Assembly: GCA_003586115.2 (NCBI GenBank)
Contig: QVOM02000034.1
Location: 15,867,820-15,931,819, forward strand
Source: Salvator merianae
Taxonomy: Eukaryota > Chordata > Lepidosauria > Squamata > Teiidae
Direction: 5' to 3'
DNA: 64,000 bases
The position numbers were made by a program, and so were the translations under genes. Under the pieces are notes generated by a model. The model worked only from the letters and a program-made list of their open reading frames with translations. It was not told the origin of the DNA and did not search any database. Shown here piece after piece: positions 22,491 through 33,189 of this stretch; positions within the stretch are counted from its first letter, which is position 1, and each line of letters begins with the position of its first letter.

Positions 22491-23660
22491 CAGTTATACC
22501 TCAAGTTATGCAGTTTTCCATAACATGGTTTTGCTATTGCGCAACTGACAAATGGTGGCCTACCACTGATTTCCTACAGTGCTGTTATCCACCAAAACTC
22601 CAAGGCCAGAGGACAAGGTCCTATTGCATGTAGGATCATTCTCTCTGCTCCAGAGCCTTTTTCCATTTGCCACAGTGTTCAGCTGGTCTGTGAGTGAAAA
22701 CTACTTGGTGAATTGGAATGCTTCTGATAGGGATTAGGTCAAATTGCAATGAAAACTTCCATTGATCGGCACTGAGCTGACCAATCTGCCTGACAATTAC
22801 ATTGACCTGAATGGGAAATTGGCCTCTCAATGTAAGTTAATGGTGTAGAGTGTATGACATGTGAAGTGAAGTAGATTGTTAGTGTGTGTTTACTCTGTTT
22901 GCTAGTGTTTGCTGTGTGTGATGTAGCTGGTGACTGAGAAAGTGCAGAGTGCTCTTTGGGGTAAACACATTTTTTGTTGCTTTGTTGCAAACAATTTTTT
23001 TTCTTGTACACACTTTTTTGGGTGCACTTATGTTTGTGCATACACATTTTTTTTCTTTACACACATTCTCAAAAAATGGCTCCAAGGTATATTGCCAGTA
23101 AATCAGAAATTCCTGCGTCATCTTCAGAAATCATCAAAAGTAGAGACATTCTTCTTCCTAATTCCTATTGAATTTTTGTCATTGAACTCATGTCTTGGTG
23201 TGTATGTAATATGTTCATGTTAGCATCATGCATGACATCTGTATGTTTCAGCATTACAGTCTGTGAAAAACCTGTGTCTGGGGTATTGGTTAGCATTGCT
23301 GCAGGCATCTTAGCTAGCATCTACAGTATGCGCTTCAGGGATGGCATTTGTGTGCTTTGGTATTGTCCCCCACAATAGATCCTCCCTGGGGTGGTTGAGC
23401 TGTGCCTTTTTCAATGCAGGTTTCTTTCCTCCATTGACTTGCATTGAGAGGTCAATTTCTCCTCCATTGACTTGCATTGAGAGGTCAATTTCTCCATTTA
23501 AAAATATAATTTGGGGGCAGATTGGGCAATGCAGTGTAAGTTGATGGAGGTCTCGACTACAATTGACATAGTCACCAGTTTTACACTGATTTACTCAGTT
23601 TCTTTTTATGGGACATTTTTTTCCCAGAATGCAACCGCTGCATAAATCTAGGTACGACTG
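22491..23660 (+). mobile_element. Tc1/mariner (Tigger-like) DNA transposon remnant
   Basis: The left end CAGTTATACCTCAAGTTATG and the reverse-complemented right end CAGTCGTACCTAGATTTATG are inverted matches and resemble Tigger/pogo-type termini (CAGTCGTACCT). TA precedes the left end (22489-22490). CA follows the right end, possibly a decayed TA. Near 23077 a short frame MAPRYIASKSEIPASSSEI runs to a stop and could be a scrap of a transposase N-terminus, but this is weak. A 32-bp direct duplication sits at about 23430-23494. Confidence 0.65.
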
Positions 23661-23661
23661 C

Positions 23662-24050
23662 ATTTGAAATATAGTTGTAAATGATTTGTATTCAATTAAT
23701 GTAGTTCATTATCCCATATGTAGTGTGATTTCAGTTCCATTCTCCATTGAAAAACTGTGCTTTTGACCTCACTTTGCTGGAACCTTCTAATGCCCTCAAA
23801 GTAAGTTCACTACTCAGTTTGGAAATCATTCTTGTAGATGGCAGGGCAAAAGACTAGAACCAAAATAATATTGCAATCTGAAAAAGTTTCATAAGACATG
23901 GCTACTTCGAAGCCAGTGTATAGTTCATCCACTTGTATTAAACTGCAGTGGAGAAAAGTATTTATTTATTTATTTATTAACTGAATTAGTATGCCACAAA
24001 ATGCTAATGTCTTAGGGCAATCTGCTTGTGGCAGGAAAACTACTTATGTA
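23662..24050. other. Unassigned, with a short (ATTT)n run
   Basis: No gene recognised. An (ATTT)n run lies near 23958-23980. Confidence 0.35.
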
Positions 24051-24054
24051 TGTT

Positions 24055-24425
24055 CTTCATACCAACAAGGGGAAGTATTTTTTCACCCAGAGGGTCATCA
24101 GACTATGGGATTTATTACTGAAAGAGGTGGTGACAGCAATCTGCCTGGATAACTTTAAGAAAGAATTGGACAGATTCATGGCAGTTATGTGTATCAATGG
24201 CTACTAGAATGGATGCCTAGGTGCTGCCTCCAGGTTGGAAAGACTGGCAGGATGTCTGTAAAATTATTTCTGGGGAGTCAAGAGCAGGTGAAGGTTTTGC
24301 CTTTTTATTCTCCTTGAGAATGCCCAGAAGCAATTGGTGGGCCACTGTGTGAGACAGGATGCGGACTAGATGGTCTGTGGCCTGACCCAGCAGGTCTCCT
24401 TTTATGTTCCTCTGTTCACATTCTG
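24055..24425 (+). mobile_element. CR1-type LINE 3' end, sense
   Basis: 'ttcacccagagggtcatcagactatgg', 'aatggatgcctaggtgctgcctccagg', 'gccactgtgtgagacaggatgcggactagatgg' and 'cagcaggtctccttttatgttc' are the sense-strand landmarks of the element seen antisense at 20778-21300. Only 3' sequence is retained. Confidence 0.85.
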
Positions 24426-24429
24426 TCTG

Positions 24430-25495
24430 TTGGTCCAAATGAATAGTCCTCAGACTTGAAATAGTTCAGAAGAGCAGACAGAATTTTAATGGGCATGATC
24501 CAGTGGTCAGAGTACCAATGCAATAGAGGAAAAGAACAGATCTGAATGTTTCATCTCACCTTCCTCTGATTTAAGCCCTGAAGGTTTCAAAGTTCCTGGC
24601 TGGGACTTTTTTGGCTACATGACCAGGAGCGGTGCATTTCCAACACAGATTCTGGGTGCCTGACCAAAAACAGGCTCGGCCTGGTATACTGGCCCATTGA
24701 GTGTACAGTCTGCATGCCCTCTGTGGACCAGTATGCCATGAGTAGTTTGATGGTGGACTACTTTTAACAAATCCTCAAGCAGAGTGGGATATTGCACCAT
24801 GTGCCATATGCTGCTCTGCAGGTGAATCCAATTTGGTCAGACTTCTCTACCAGGAGGCTAGGCCTCTGCTATTCTGCACCAAATGCAGACGGCAGAGGCC
24901 TAACATGTTTTGTGGAAAGGGTCTTATATAGTCTGCAGTTGGGAACCTCTGTTACCTAAAGAGATTCCTTGCACATTTTGGGATAAAAAAGGAAAGAGAA
25001 TCCCTGTTTCCCAGTTCACACATATGATTAAGAGTTGTAAGCATTTGTCCAGAATTGTAGATAATCCACATTTGCTTCTGTTAAGTACCCCTTCTTCTGT
25101 TAAAAATATTCAGAGTCTTGTACTCCTGAGCCACTGCAAGGTCCACAGGAAGCTGGTCACAAAGGCTGGCTCACCTTTGCATGCAAGGAGGGAGGAAGAG
25201 GCGACTTACTGAGCCCGATTTCTATCCAAGGCTGCTTTCTGAAGCATCAGAGATGGTCAGCCACTGGTCTCACTTGCAGTGCTTTGAAAAGCGGCCCGTG
25301 AGGTAATTACACTGGCTCAAGAGAAGTTTCCTCTCAGCAGTGCTCTTCCTATGAGCAGCAGCTACAGGAAAGTGAAACGTGTGCCTGCTACAGCTCCTGC
25401 TTGCACACAACTTGTGACTCGGGCCTCGGATCCTGGCTGCATTTAGGCCCACAGAGATGCAGCTGCTGTTAATCAGGCTTCAGGCCATTCTCTTT
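24430..25495. other. Unassigned, with a possible family 1a fragment
   Basis: Between about 24575 and 24690 the text 'tttcaaagttcctggctggg...' and 'gcatttccaacacag' resembles 1a interiors, but no termini are found. The remainder to 25495 has no recognised feature. Confidence 0.3.
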
Positions 25496-25499
25496 TAGA

Positions 25500-25630
25500 C
25501 CCTTCATCTTTCATCGGTGTTCTTTGGTGACATCGAGTTGGGGATGACTCCTTGTGACTACATGAACACATCTGTGCAGTTTTCTTGGCAGGTGTGGAAG
25601 TTGTTTCTTACTACCTTATTCTGAGGAGAT
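25500..25630 (-). mobile_element. tRNA-derived SINE, antisense fragment
   Basis: 'gacatcgagttggggatgactccttgtgactacatgaacaca' and 'gtgcagttttcttggcaggtgtggaagttgtttcttact' resemble the reversed body of squamate SINEs ('...ggcaaaccact...', '...cacaaggagtc...aactcg'). Only part of the element is visible. Confidence 0.5.
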
Positions 25631-25818
25631 ATCAAGGAAAGAATCTCTGCTTATATAAAGCACTCATAACCACTTTAGGAGGCTATTTTAATGCACAAAA
25701 CTGCTTAACCAACAGCTTAAGCTATGTAGTTGAGTGCTGCATCGGAAAGACCCAATCATGTGGGCATCATTATGATAGTGTGGTCATTTAGGTATTAAAA
25801 GGGTAACATACTGTTGCT

Positions 25819-25889
25819 GATGAAGATGAAGAAGGAGAAGAAGAAGAAGGAAAAGAAAAAGAAAAAGAAAAAGAAAAAGAAAAAGAAAA
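25819..25889. repeat. Purine microsatellite (GAA)n/(GAAAAA)n
   Basis: GAAGGA and GAA units pass into six regular GAAAAA units. Confidence 0.95.
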
Positions 25890-25936
25890 GAAGAAATAAC
25901 AAAAAAATAAGAAAAAAGGTGTAAAAATAAGAATAA

Positions 25937-26511
25937 GGTCATTTCTGCATTTGTGTAGGCTGAACTGCTCCACCTGCTGGAACTGTTCCTACAGGAACAG
26001 TTCCCTGCTAGAGCAGTCTAGCTGTCCCAGAACAAGGCCATCCACACTATGGACAGCTGTTCCAGGATAGCCACAGCTCTGCACCACCCTGTGCCGTTCT
26101 AAAGCCCTCATGAGCTTTGGAACCTGCTGTAAGGGCTCCATCAGCCAGGAATGAAAGTTCTTGGCCTCAGAGTCCTAGGGAGACCAATTCTGGTGGCACA
26201 ATTTGGTGTGCTGTTGAAATGGGTCCACCTGCTAAACTAGAACAAGGAGGCATGCTTCCTTCAGCATGCCTTCCTCTTCTGTTCCAGTGGCCGCTGGATA
26301 GCCGATAGAACTTTTTAAAAAGGCCCACCGATATCCCAGTTTAGGCAGCCATTTTGGCAGCCTAGATTGGGCTATGCTCTTTCCAATGTGGACAAAGTGG
26401 CCTAGCAAGGGGCATAGCCTCTCTAGTCTGCACCAGAGTGTAGAAGAGAGACACTCAGACGTGGGTTATGGCTTGTGTTGAACTGTTATACTGGCCAGTG
26501 TGGAAAGACTC
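25937..26511. mobile_element. Family 1a MITE with TAA target duplication
   Basis: The left end is GGTCATTTCTGCATTTGTG and the right end, reverse-complemented, is GAGTCTTTCCACACTGG. TAA flanks both sides (25934-25936, 26512-26514). The interior has 'aggaatgaaagttcttgg' and 'accaattctggtggcaca', as in other 1a copies, plus a 'gaactgttcc tacaggaacagttcc' hairpin near 25981-26005. It contains no transposase. Confidence 0.75.
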
Positions 26512-26514
26512 TAA

Positions 26515-26814
26515 GAAATATACATCACTAATCCAGAATGCAATTCTCCCATATACAAGTACTATTACAAAGATGTTCCAGAACCAATAATAGCAATCAA
26601 CAGTATATCTAGCATTCCCAGCCCAGATGAACTCGTAAGTCTTATGACAAGCTGCAGTTCAGGAACAAGCTGAGTAAAAAGATGTAACAACAACGATAAT
26701 AATAGCAGGAGCTTCTACAGTAACTCCCTTCTACACCGCCAGCAGCTGTTGCCTATACTAAACATTATGTCCCACAAAACATCACTCATGCCCTAACACA
26801 GTTTGTGCTAATCT
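26515..26814. other. Unassigned sequence
   Basis: About 300 bp with no recognised feature. Confidence 0.3.
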
Positions 26815-26950
26815 GTTCCCTCTGGATATTTTTGCCCCATATCTCATCAACCTCTGTAAACAGGGCCAATGGTTAGGGATGAAAGGAGTTGTAGTCATCT
26901 GCTACCTGGAGGACACCGACAAGTTGGAGAAGGCTGCCCTTATGTATCAC
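26815..26950. repeat. Common dispersed repeat, 'ggagttgtagtc' type
   Basis: 'gccaatggttagggatgaaaggagttgtagtcatctgctacctgg' resembles a very common reptile repeat ('...gggatgatgggagttgtagtccaacaacatctgg...'). A related stretch may lie near 36870-36960. The class is unknown to me. Confidence 0.4.
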
Positions 26951-28064
26951 TTAACCACACAGATATCACTGTGTTAGAGGCATGTTTTTAAAATCATGGT
27001 TTGAAATTTTTAAGCTCGCATGCATATATTTTAAAAGGCCAAATTAAGGTGATTGCCTTAGTGTCAGTTAGGAGCCAGGACTTTATATCAGAGGCGATAG
27101 TCCTTAATTAAGATCTCACAAAGATGATGGGCTGTAATTTATTCCCATCTTATTTTAGCAGCAAAGTATTCTTCCCTAAAGTCCCAACTGGTTGGAAGAA
27201 TTTAGGGTGGAATAAAAAAGCCCATTAATTTATAACTGTTCCTAGGACAGATGCTAGTTAAGAAAAAAAAAGAATGAATTCACATAAGGACAATTACACT
27301 AGTTCTTTATGCCTCCTATTAGTCCCTTCAGATACATAATTCTTTAGTCTGTTTCTCTTCACATTAGACTGCAGAAATTTCCTTTTGCTCTGCTCCATCT
27401 TTTACACTGTAAAATGATGATGATGATGATGATGATTATAATACTAGGTTAAGAGAGAATTAGTATGTGGAGCTCTCTGTACAAGGAACTAGTCCTTTTA
27501 CACAAAGGGTTATATGTTTAGAATCCGTGATATCACCTATTTATTCTGTCCTAGTCAGCAGGGCAACCTATCTGTGCTCAGCAGAAAAAGAGACAGGGAG
27601 AGGAGAAATGGAGAATAGAATAAATCATTTTGAATGAACGTGTTAATCTGTTGACCCTGCATTTGCTAGTCACCTGGTATTAGGTGCTGAAACACTGATA
27701 GAAGGAGAGGGGAAGCCAAAGGCTACGGGTGATCACAGTGGAAGAGGAAGGGATGGAGTTTGATCTTATAAATGATATTTATATAGAGATTATGAGTCAC
27801 AAAAACATGCATCTACATTTGTATCGACATACACATGCACAAACACACATAAAATGAATGACCAAGTTTCTCAGAGTGCCATTTGTTCTTGTGACAAGCT
27901 ACTGAGATGGCTGAAGCAGGATTGCCAGGTTCCCAAGTGGCGTGCAAAACAAGCCTTTGCAAAAGCAGGGATGGAGCCAGCCTGTGTGCATGATGAACAG
28001 ATGCGTGTAATTGTCTTTTGCATTTTCTTTGGCAGGTTCCTCTTGCTCATTTAGGTCTATCTTT
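26951..28064. other. Unassigned, with (GAT)n at 27415-27436
   Basis: No gene or repeat family recognised apart from seven GAT units. Confidence 0.35.
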
Positions 28065-28130
28065 AAGAGCATAAGAAATGCCCTACTGGATCAGGCCTAT
28101 GATCCGTCTAGGCCAGCAGTCTGTCCTCAC
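28065..28130 (-). mobile_element. CR1-type LINE 3' UTR antisense, part 1 of a split copy
   Basis: 'agagcataagaaatgccctactggatcaggcctatgatccgtctaggccagcag' is the usual beginning of an antisense CR1. It stops abruptly at 'tcctcacag', where a family 1 left terminus begins. The rest of the CR1 resumes near 28680. Confidence 0.7.
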
Positions 28131-28670
28131 AGGGCTTTTCTGCTTGGGGCTGGTGGACTGGTCCATGGGGCATGCGAGGCCATTCCATCTGAATGCTGGA
28201 CTGGCATAGCAGAAGCCCCATCCCCTGCTAGTATGTTGCATTTGCACGGGACAGAGTTATAGAGCTGAATATGTGGCCAAAATGGTGCCAAATCCTGCTC
28301 CACTGATAGACTTATTTGAAGTAATTCACAAGTGTGTTACTTCAGTGTATCAGTTCATGGCCAGTGTGTGGACAGTGAGCTACCATAGGCCAGTATACTA
28401 AGCCCAGCACCATTTTGGCTGGGTACCTAGAAACAGCACTGCAAGTATGCTGCTCTGGGTGCCTGGGTGAAAAAGTCCTGCCTGGCAATTTCGAAGGCCA
28501 GGAACTTTCATTCCCAACCTTCAAAGGTGGGCAGGGCTATCCACAACGTAGACAGTCCTTAGCATAGGCTATTGGTAGCCTGGTCAACTGTGGGCTGGCT
28601 TACCTAGCTCAGGCCAGTGCAGTGTGGGAAAGAGCCACAGTGGCCAGCCAGCTGCACTGGAAAGCTTACT
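28131..28670. mobile_element. Family 1a MITE inserted in CR1
   Basis: The left end GGGCTTTTCTGCTTGGGG follows the truncated CR1 text. The interior contains 'aggccaggaactttcattccc' near 28493, the 1a hairpin in reverse orientation. The right end near 'cattgg/gtgtgggaaagagcc' (about 28622-28635) is uncertain, so the element may end before 28670. Confidence 0.55.
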
Positions 28671-28679
28671 ATCAGAACA

Positions 28680-28990
28680 TGAGCATACAGCTTGCTTTGC
28701 TTGCAATCTCCCAACAGCTGGACTTCAGGGCCATACTACTCCTGCTACCATCAGGGCTAATAGCCATTAATAGCCCTGACTTCCATGGAATTGATCCAAC
28801 CCTTCTTTGAAATCATCCAAACTCATAACCAAATCCACATCTCACCATAGCAAACTGCAAAGTTTAACTATGTGTTGTATAAAACAAACGAACAAACAAA
28901 AACCTTTTATCTGTTCTGATTTGTTCAGGATCCAGTTAGAATGGGTGACTTCTCCCTATCCACTTTGTCCACACTATGCATAATTTTATA
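28680..28990 (-). mobile_element. CR1-type LINE 3' UTR antisense, part 2
   Basis: 'gcttgcaatctcccaacagctggacttcagggccatac', 'atcagggctaatagccattaatagccc' and 'cactatgcataattttatata' continue the antisense CR1 order from where 28065-28130 breaks off. Confidence 0.75.
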
Positions 28991-28994
28991 TAAT

Positions 28995-29795
28995 TCATAG
29001 TAAGTAAAATTTTTGTATGAGCCTGCCTAAGAAAAACACCGCCAGTCAAAATATCACCACAAATTACAGTGCCATTACGGTGAGGCTTATGGTTAATTTC
29101 TACAAAAGTAGAAATAAAAGTATATCTGTTCAGGGCTGGAAATCTGGAACTGTAAGGTTTACATTCAATTATATTAAATTAATCAGTAGTTCTACCACAC
29201 CCTGCTCCTAAATCAAGCTCAGAGTGGCTTACAAAGGCACAAACAACTGAATAAAACACCTTTGAAATCTCAAAATAAAAATCCAAACATAGTACAAACT
29301 CTGAAAGTGAAAAAATATATATCAAGGAATAGTCATAAAATAACTGCTCCTAAAATAATCAAATGAGAAGATAAGAGGCAGACCTTTAAAAACTTGCAAG
29401 TGACACAAAAAGTCGAAACCATTCTCAGGCCAAATAGCAAAGCATTTTAGAGCAGGCTCTGGTCTGGACCTGGAAGCAAGAGATATCCCTGCCCTGCCTG
29501 ACGCCAAAACTAGGAAGACGGTGCATAATGGCAGCAGGTAGGAAGGATGCAGTGTGTGAAGGACATCTCTGACCGTGCTTCCTGCCCCTTGCAGTTGAAT
29601 GATGACCCAGTAGGCATGGGGGCACGTGCTCACCACGCCCTTCTGGGCTTTTCATGCCTACATCTATGGAAAACCTTGCGATTAATTTTGCTCTTCCCAT
29701 CTCTTTCAGATACAGGACAGTCCAAATTATTATTTACCCCTAGAGCTCCTTTGTTAACTCATAGAGCTTCAAATATAGGAGGATGGGAAATCCAA
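28995..29795. other. Mostly unassigned, antisense LINE 3' scrap near 29205-29280
   Basis: 'ctcagagtggcttacaaaggcac' near 29218 resembles the antisense tail of L2-type LINEs. The 104-, 91- and 90-codon frames at 29322-29819 overlap on opposite strands and show no motif. Confidence 0.35.
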
Positions 29796-30234
29796 GGGCC
29801 TTTCTGCATAAATCCTTAATATGGATTAAGGGTCCATGTAGAGTACACTTCTAGACTTCATAGATCTGCTCATCTCCCCTTGGTCCACTCTATCTGCATT
29901 TAACAGAGCGTGGTCTGGATTAAGGGGGCCTTAATCCAGATCACTGGTAGACCTGTTTCATCAGGTCTACCAGCAGACCAACACAACTCTGATCCAGAAC
30001 ATGGGAGGCATGCAGAAGGCATACCTCCTGTGTTCTGGACTGCTGGGTGGTGCCACTGAAAAGCACACACCCCCAGAGGTCCTGAGACTAGAAACATTTG
30101 TCCTAGCCCTCAGAGGCATGGGGGTGCACCCACGAAGCTCACACAGACAGCCTTCCCATGGTAAGGATCAGTGGGCCAGGTTATTCTGGATTCTTTGATC
30201 CCAACCAAGTACAGGTAAATGCAGAAAGCATCCC
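29796..30234. mobile_element. Family 1 MITE
   Basis: The left end GGGCCTTTCTGCATAAATCC and the right end, reverse-complemented GGGATGCTTTCTGCATTTACC, are inverted matches with one short indel. The interior has 'ggtctggattaagggggccttaatccagatc', a hairpin near 29911-29942, and a 'cctgagactagaaacatttgtcctagccctcag' core. Flanks are CAA and AAA, so a target duplication is not exact. Confidence 0.65.
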
Positions 30235-30865
30235 AAACTTAAAACAATATTATGAGGCATTCTAACTAAGGCAGTCTCCAGACATCACTTTTTTATTCCA
30301 CAATTTATTGATTTACCAGTATAAAGCACATCCAGAATCATCACACAATATCTAGACAGTAGAGCGGTACTCTGCGTTTTAGCATTTGCTTCAGTAATGG
30401 AATGACATTACAGCTGTGAGATTTTCGCTCCATGTAACCTAACCCTCCTGTCATGCCATACAGGTGAGCAATAGTATCACATGAAGTATTCCCAGGTAGC
30501 AACAGCTCATGCCAGACTCTTGCTGTATATCTCACACAGTAATCCAGACAAATATGCAATAACAGAATAGCAGGACATTGTACTACGATAGTTAATTTTA
30601 ATGGAACAACAAAATCTGCTAAATCGGATCTATATTCCAGGACTGTATCAGGAGCACCATGATCATGTCTGGCAAATCAGGTACAATTATGAAATAATTA
30701 TGGGTTTTTGACCCTGTCTGGATGCAGCCTAAGACTATTCTATCATAATTCACCTTGAAAGAAATGGGTTCAAACTGAATCGCAGGAAGTACCAGCATTG
30801 TTGAAAACATCATTATTCACTTCATGGAAAGAATCTATTTCTGGAATAACTTATCCCATTGTTAA
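30235..30865. other. Unassigned sequence
   Basis: No gene or repeat family recognised. Confidence 0.3.
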
Positions 30866-30869
30866 CACT

Positions 30870-31215
30870 TGCCAGGCTAAGGACAGGGTGCTGGGAGTGC
30901 TCAGTGTATGCCGCTGGGTCTGTCTGAGGCCTACTTGACTCTGCTTCTTGCTTTCCTCCTCTCCTCTTCAAGTAAACTGCTGCTGCACATTTTAGCAACT
31001 GCCCGGCTGAGGGAATGGGTCATAGCAAGATTCTCAGTTTTTTATGTGATGAAATTAATTTGTGATTTGGTATATTCTGTTTTAATTAATAATGTACTGT
31101 TAAAATAATTATTATCCATGTAATTATTTTGCATTGTTATACTGTATTGTTTTCTGGGTTTTATTGAAACTGCCTTGAGCATCTTTGGAAAGGCAGTATA
31201 CAAATAAATTGATGT
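30870..31215 (+). mobile_element. L2-type LINE 3' UTR and tail
   Basis: The end 'tgaaactgccttgagcatctttggaaaggcagtatacaaataaat' is a typical L2-type terminus. The preceding GC-richer part and AT-rich part are consistent with its 3' UTR, though nothing coding is recognisable. Confidence 0.6.
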
Positions 31216-31794
31216 GACGTGATTGTTTACAACACAGTAACTATATGGAAGAAATGGCAAAAAACCCTTAATTCCCTTGACATCATTGATTTTATTGATA
31301 TATGTTCCTTATACATTCCCACCAATATTTAATTCTCATCAAAAGAAATTTTTACAGATTAAAACAATGCTACAACTTAGAAATTATTATGGTGGAGAAG
31401 ATAATCTCAAAGATTTAGAAATGCAGTTTGGAATAAACAGATGGCTTCTTTATTACATTTTATAAATAAAGAAGAGATTTAAAATAATAACTACAAGATC
31501 ATTATCATCCTTTGAACATCTGACCGATAAACAAAAGTGCATTGGTAAAAGATTGGTTTCTAAACTATATATAACATATGCAGTACAAACCTCAGATTTG
31601 AAATGTCTATAAGAGTCCTGGGAGATAGATTTGCAGACTAAGATGGAAGATACTGAATGGAAACAACTATTTATAAGTCAACGTATTTTTTTTTTGTAAA
31701 GCTGTAAAAATTAAAGGAATAAGACTGAAAATCCCACACAAATGGTGCTGAACACCGGAACAGATATCACACTTCAGTCATTCTAATACATCAT
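31216..31794. other. AT-rich unassigned sequence
   Basis: No gene recognised. It is the insertion site of the hAT-type element that follows. Confidence 0.3.
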
Positions 31795-31802
31795 CTTGTT
31801 GG

Positions 31803-32648
31803 TAGGGGTGTGCACGAAGCTTCGTGGCATTCGTTTTTCGATCGAATTTCGTGATTTCCTGCCCTTCGCATCGAATGCGAAGGGCAACAGAAATCACGAA
31901 TGCGAATTGCGAAGGTCCCTCAATTTTTCGAAGCATTTCGGGACCTTCGCAATTTGCCGATGTCTCACCTCTCTAGGCTGTCAGCGCTGGCGCTGACAGC
32001 CTAGGGTGAATCAGCCAGCCAGCAGCGAGCGGTGGTGGAGAAAACTCAACGGAAGGGGGATTCCCTTCCCGTTGATTTTCCTTCTCTTCCCCTCACTGAC
32101 TCACCCCCCTAGGCTGTCAGCGCGAGCGCTGACAGACTAGGGTGAATGAGGCAGCCAGCAGCCATCAGAAACAGAGCTATCAAGGCGAAGGGAAGAGCTT
32201 TGCCTTGATTTCACTGCTTCCGATGGCGCTCGCCTCTCTCTTATTCCCCCCCCCCCAGTCTGTCATTGCACTGACAGACTGCGGCGGGAGTGAGAGAGAG
32301 CGCTGCGCCATCGGAAATGAAGGAATCAAGGCAAAGGGAAGAGCTTTGCCTTGATTTCACTGCTTCCGATGGCGCTTGCCTCTCTCTTATTCCCCCCCCA
32401 GTCTGTCATTACACTGACAGACTAGGCGGGGGGGGAATGAGAGAGAGGCGAGCGCAATCCGAAGCAGAGAAATTAAGGCAAAGCTCTTCCCTTCGCCTTG
32501 TTTTCTCTGCTTCCGTTCGCGGCGAAAATCTTCGCCACGAAAACGAAGGGCTTCATTTTCGTGCGTATTTTTTCGCACGAAAACGAAGCCTAGAAGCTTC
32601 GCATTCCTGCGAAGCGAAAAGGGAAAAGTGCCTTCGTGCACATCCCTA
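31803..32648. mobile_element. hAT-type non-autonomous transposon, CpG-rich, hairpin-built
   Basis: The left end is TAGGGGTGTGCACGAAG and the right end reads, reversed, TAGGGATGTGCACGAAG. The 17-bp termini differ at one base. An exact 8-bp duplication CTTGTTGG flanks the unit (31795-31802, 32649-32656), which is the hAT superfamily hallmark. The interior is a series of inverted repeats: 31850-31898, 31905-31954, 31973-32004, 32109-32140, 32256-32281, 32400-32423 and about 32525-32600. A segment of about 146 bp starting at 32179 is repeated from 32325. No transposase is present. Frames of 134 and 118 codons at 32290-32743 follow from its stop-poor GC-rich text. The high CpG density, unlike the surroundings, suggests a recent insertion. 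Confidence 0.88.
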
Positions 32649-32730
32649 CTTGTTGGTATTGCTTGAAAAAAAAAAAGTACCCTCCTCCACTTGAGGTGGG
32701 AATGTAAAAAGGAGTCCACTGAAGTGTAAA

Positions 32731-33185
32731 TATCTTTTTGCACTGATATGGTAATAATTATACCATCCTAAGCTGGTCAAGACCCAGCAGTGCAGTAGCC
32801 GTTCACACTGTGAGTGCTAAAATGGTGCTGTACCAGGCCTCCAGCATTGACAGTGTGAATATGTGTCTGCTTGCCATGACAGCGGCCATGGAAACGTCCA
32901 GTCATTGCCATAGTGAGCAGGATGTGGCACACGACTGAGCAGCTGCAGCTGCGCTGTACTGCAGCCTCACAGCATTTGCACCAGGAAGCAGGTGCAAATG
33001 CTGCTGACCAGGAGTAGTTCAGCTGCTCCCAGTCAAACTGTGGACAGCGTTTTAGCTGTTCAGAGCTATTAACGTTCGGAAGTAGCTGTGGATGCTCCTG
33101 GATGATATGGCTGCTGCGGAGTGCAGACACAGTTTGCTAGTGGGCATGCAGACACTCACTAGGAATTAAGTGGGAACAAGCCCCC
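32731..33185. mobile_element. Family 1b MITE
   Basis: The right end, reversed, is GGGGGCTTGTTCCCACTTAATTCC, a 1b terminus. The left end near 'atctttttgcactgatatgg' is poorer. The interior shows 1b hallmarks: 'atggtaataattataccat', 'gacagcggccatggaaacgtcc' and 'gctgaccaggagtagttcagctgctcccagtc'. The 117-codon minus-strand frame inside is not a gene. Confidence 0.65.
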
Positions 33186-33189
33186 ATCT

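Noticed and set aside
32290..32743. Two opposing frames of 134 and 118 codons in GC-rich sequence, possibly a CpG-island gene
   Set aside because: They fall inside, or run past the end of, a bounded hAT-type element with 8-bp duplication. The GC content belongs to the element.
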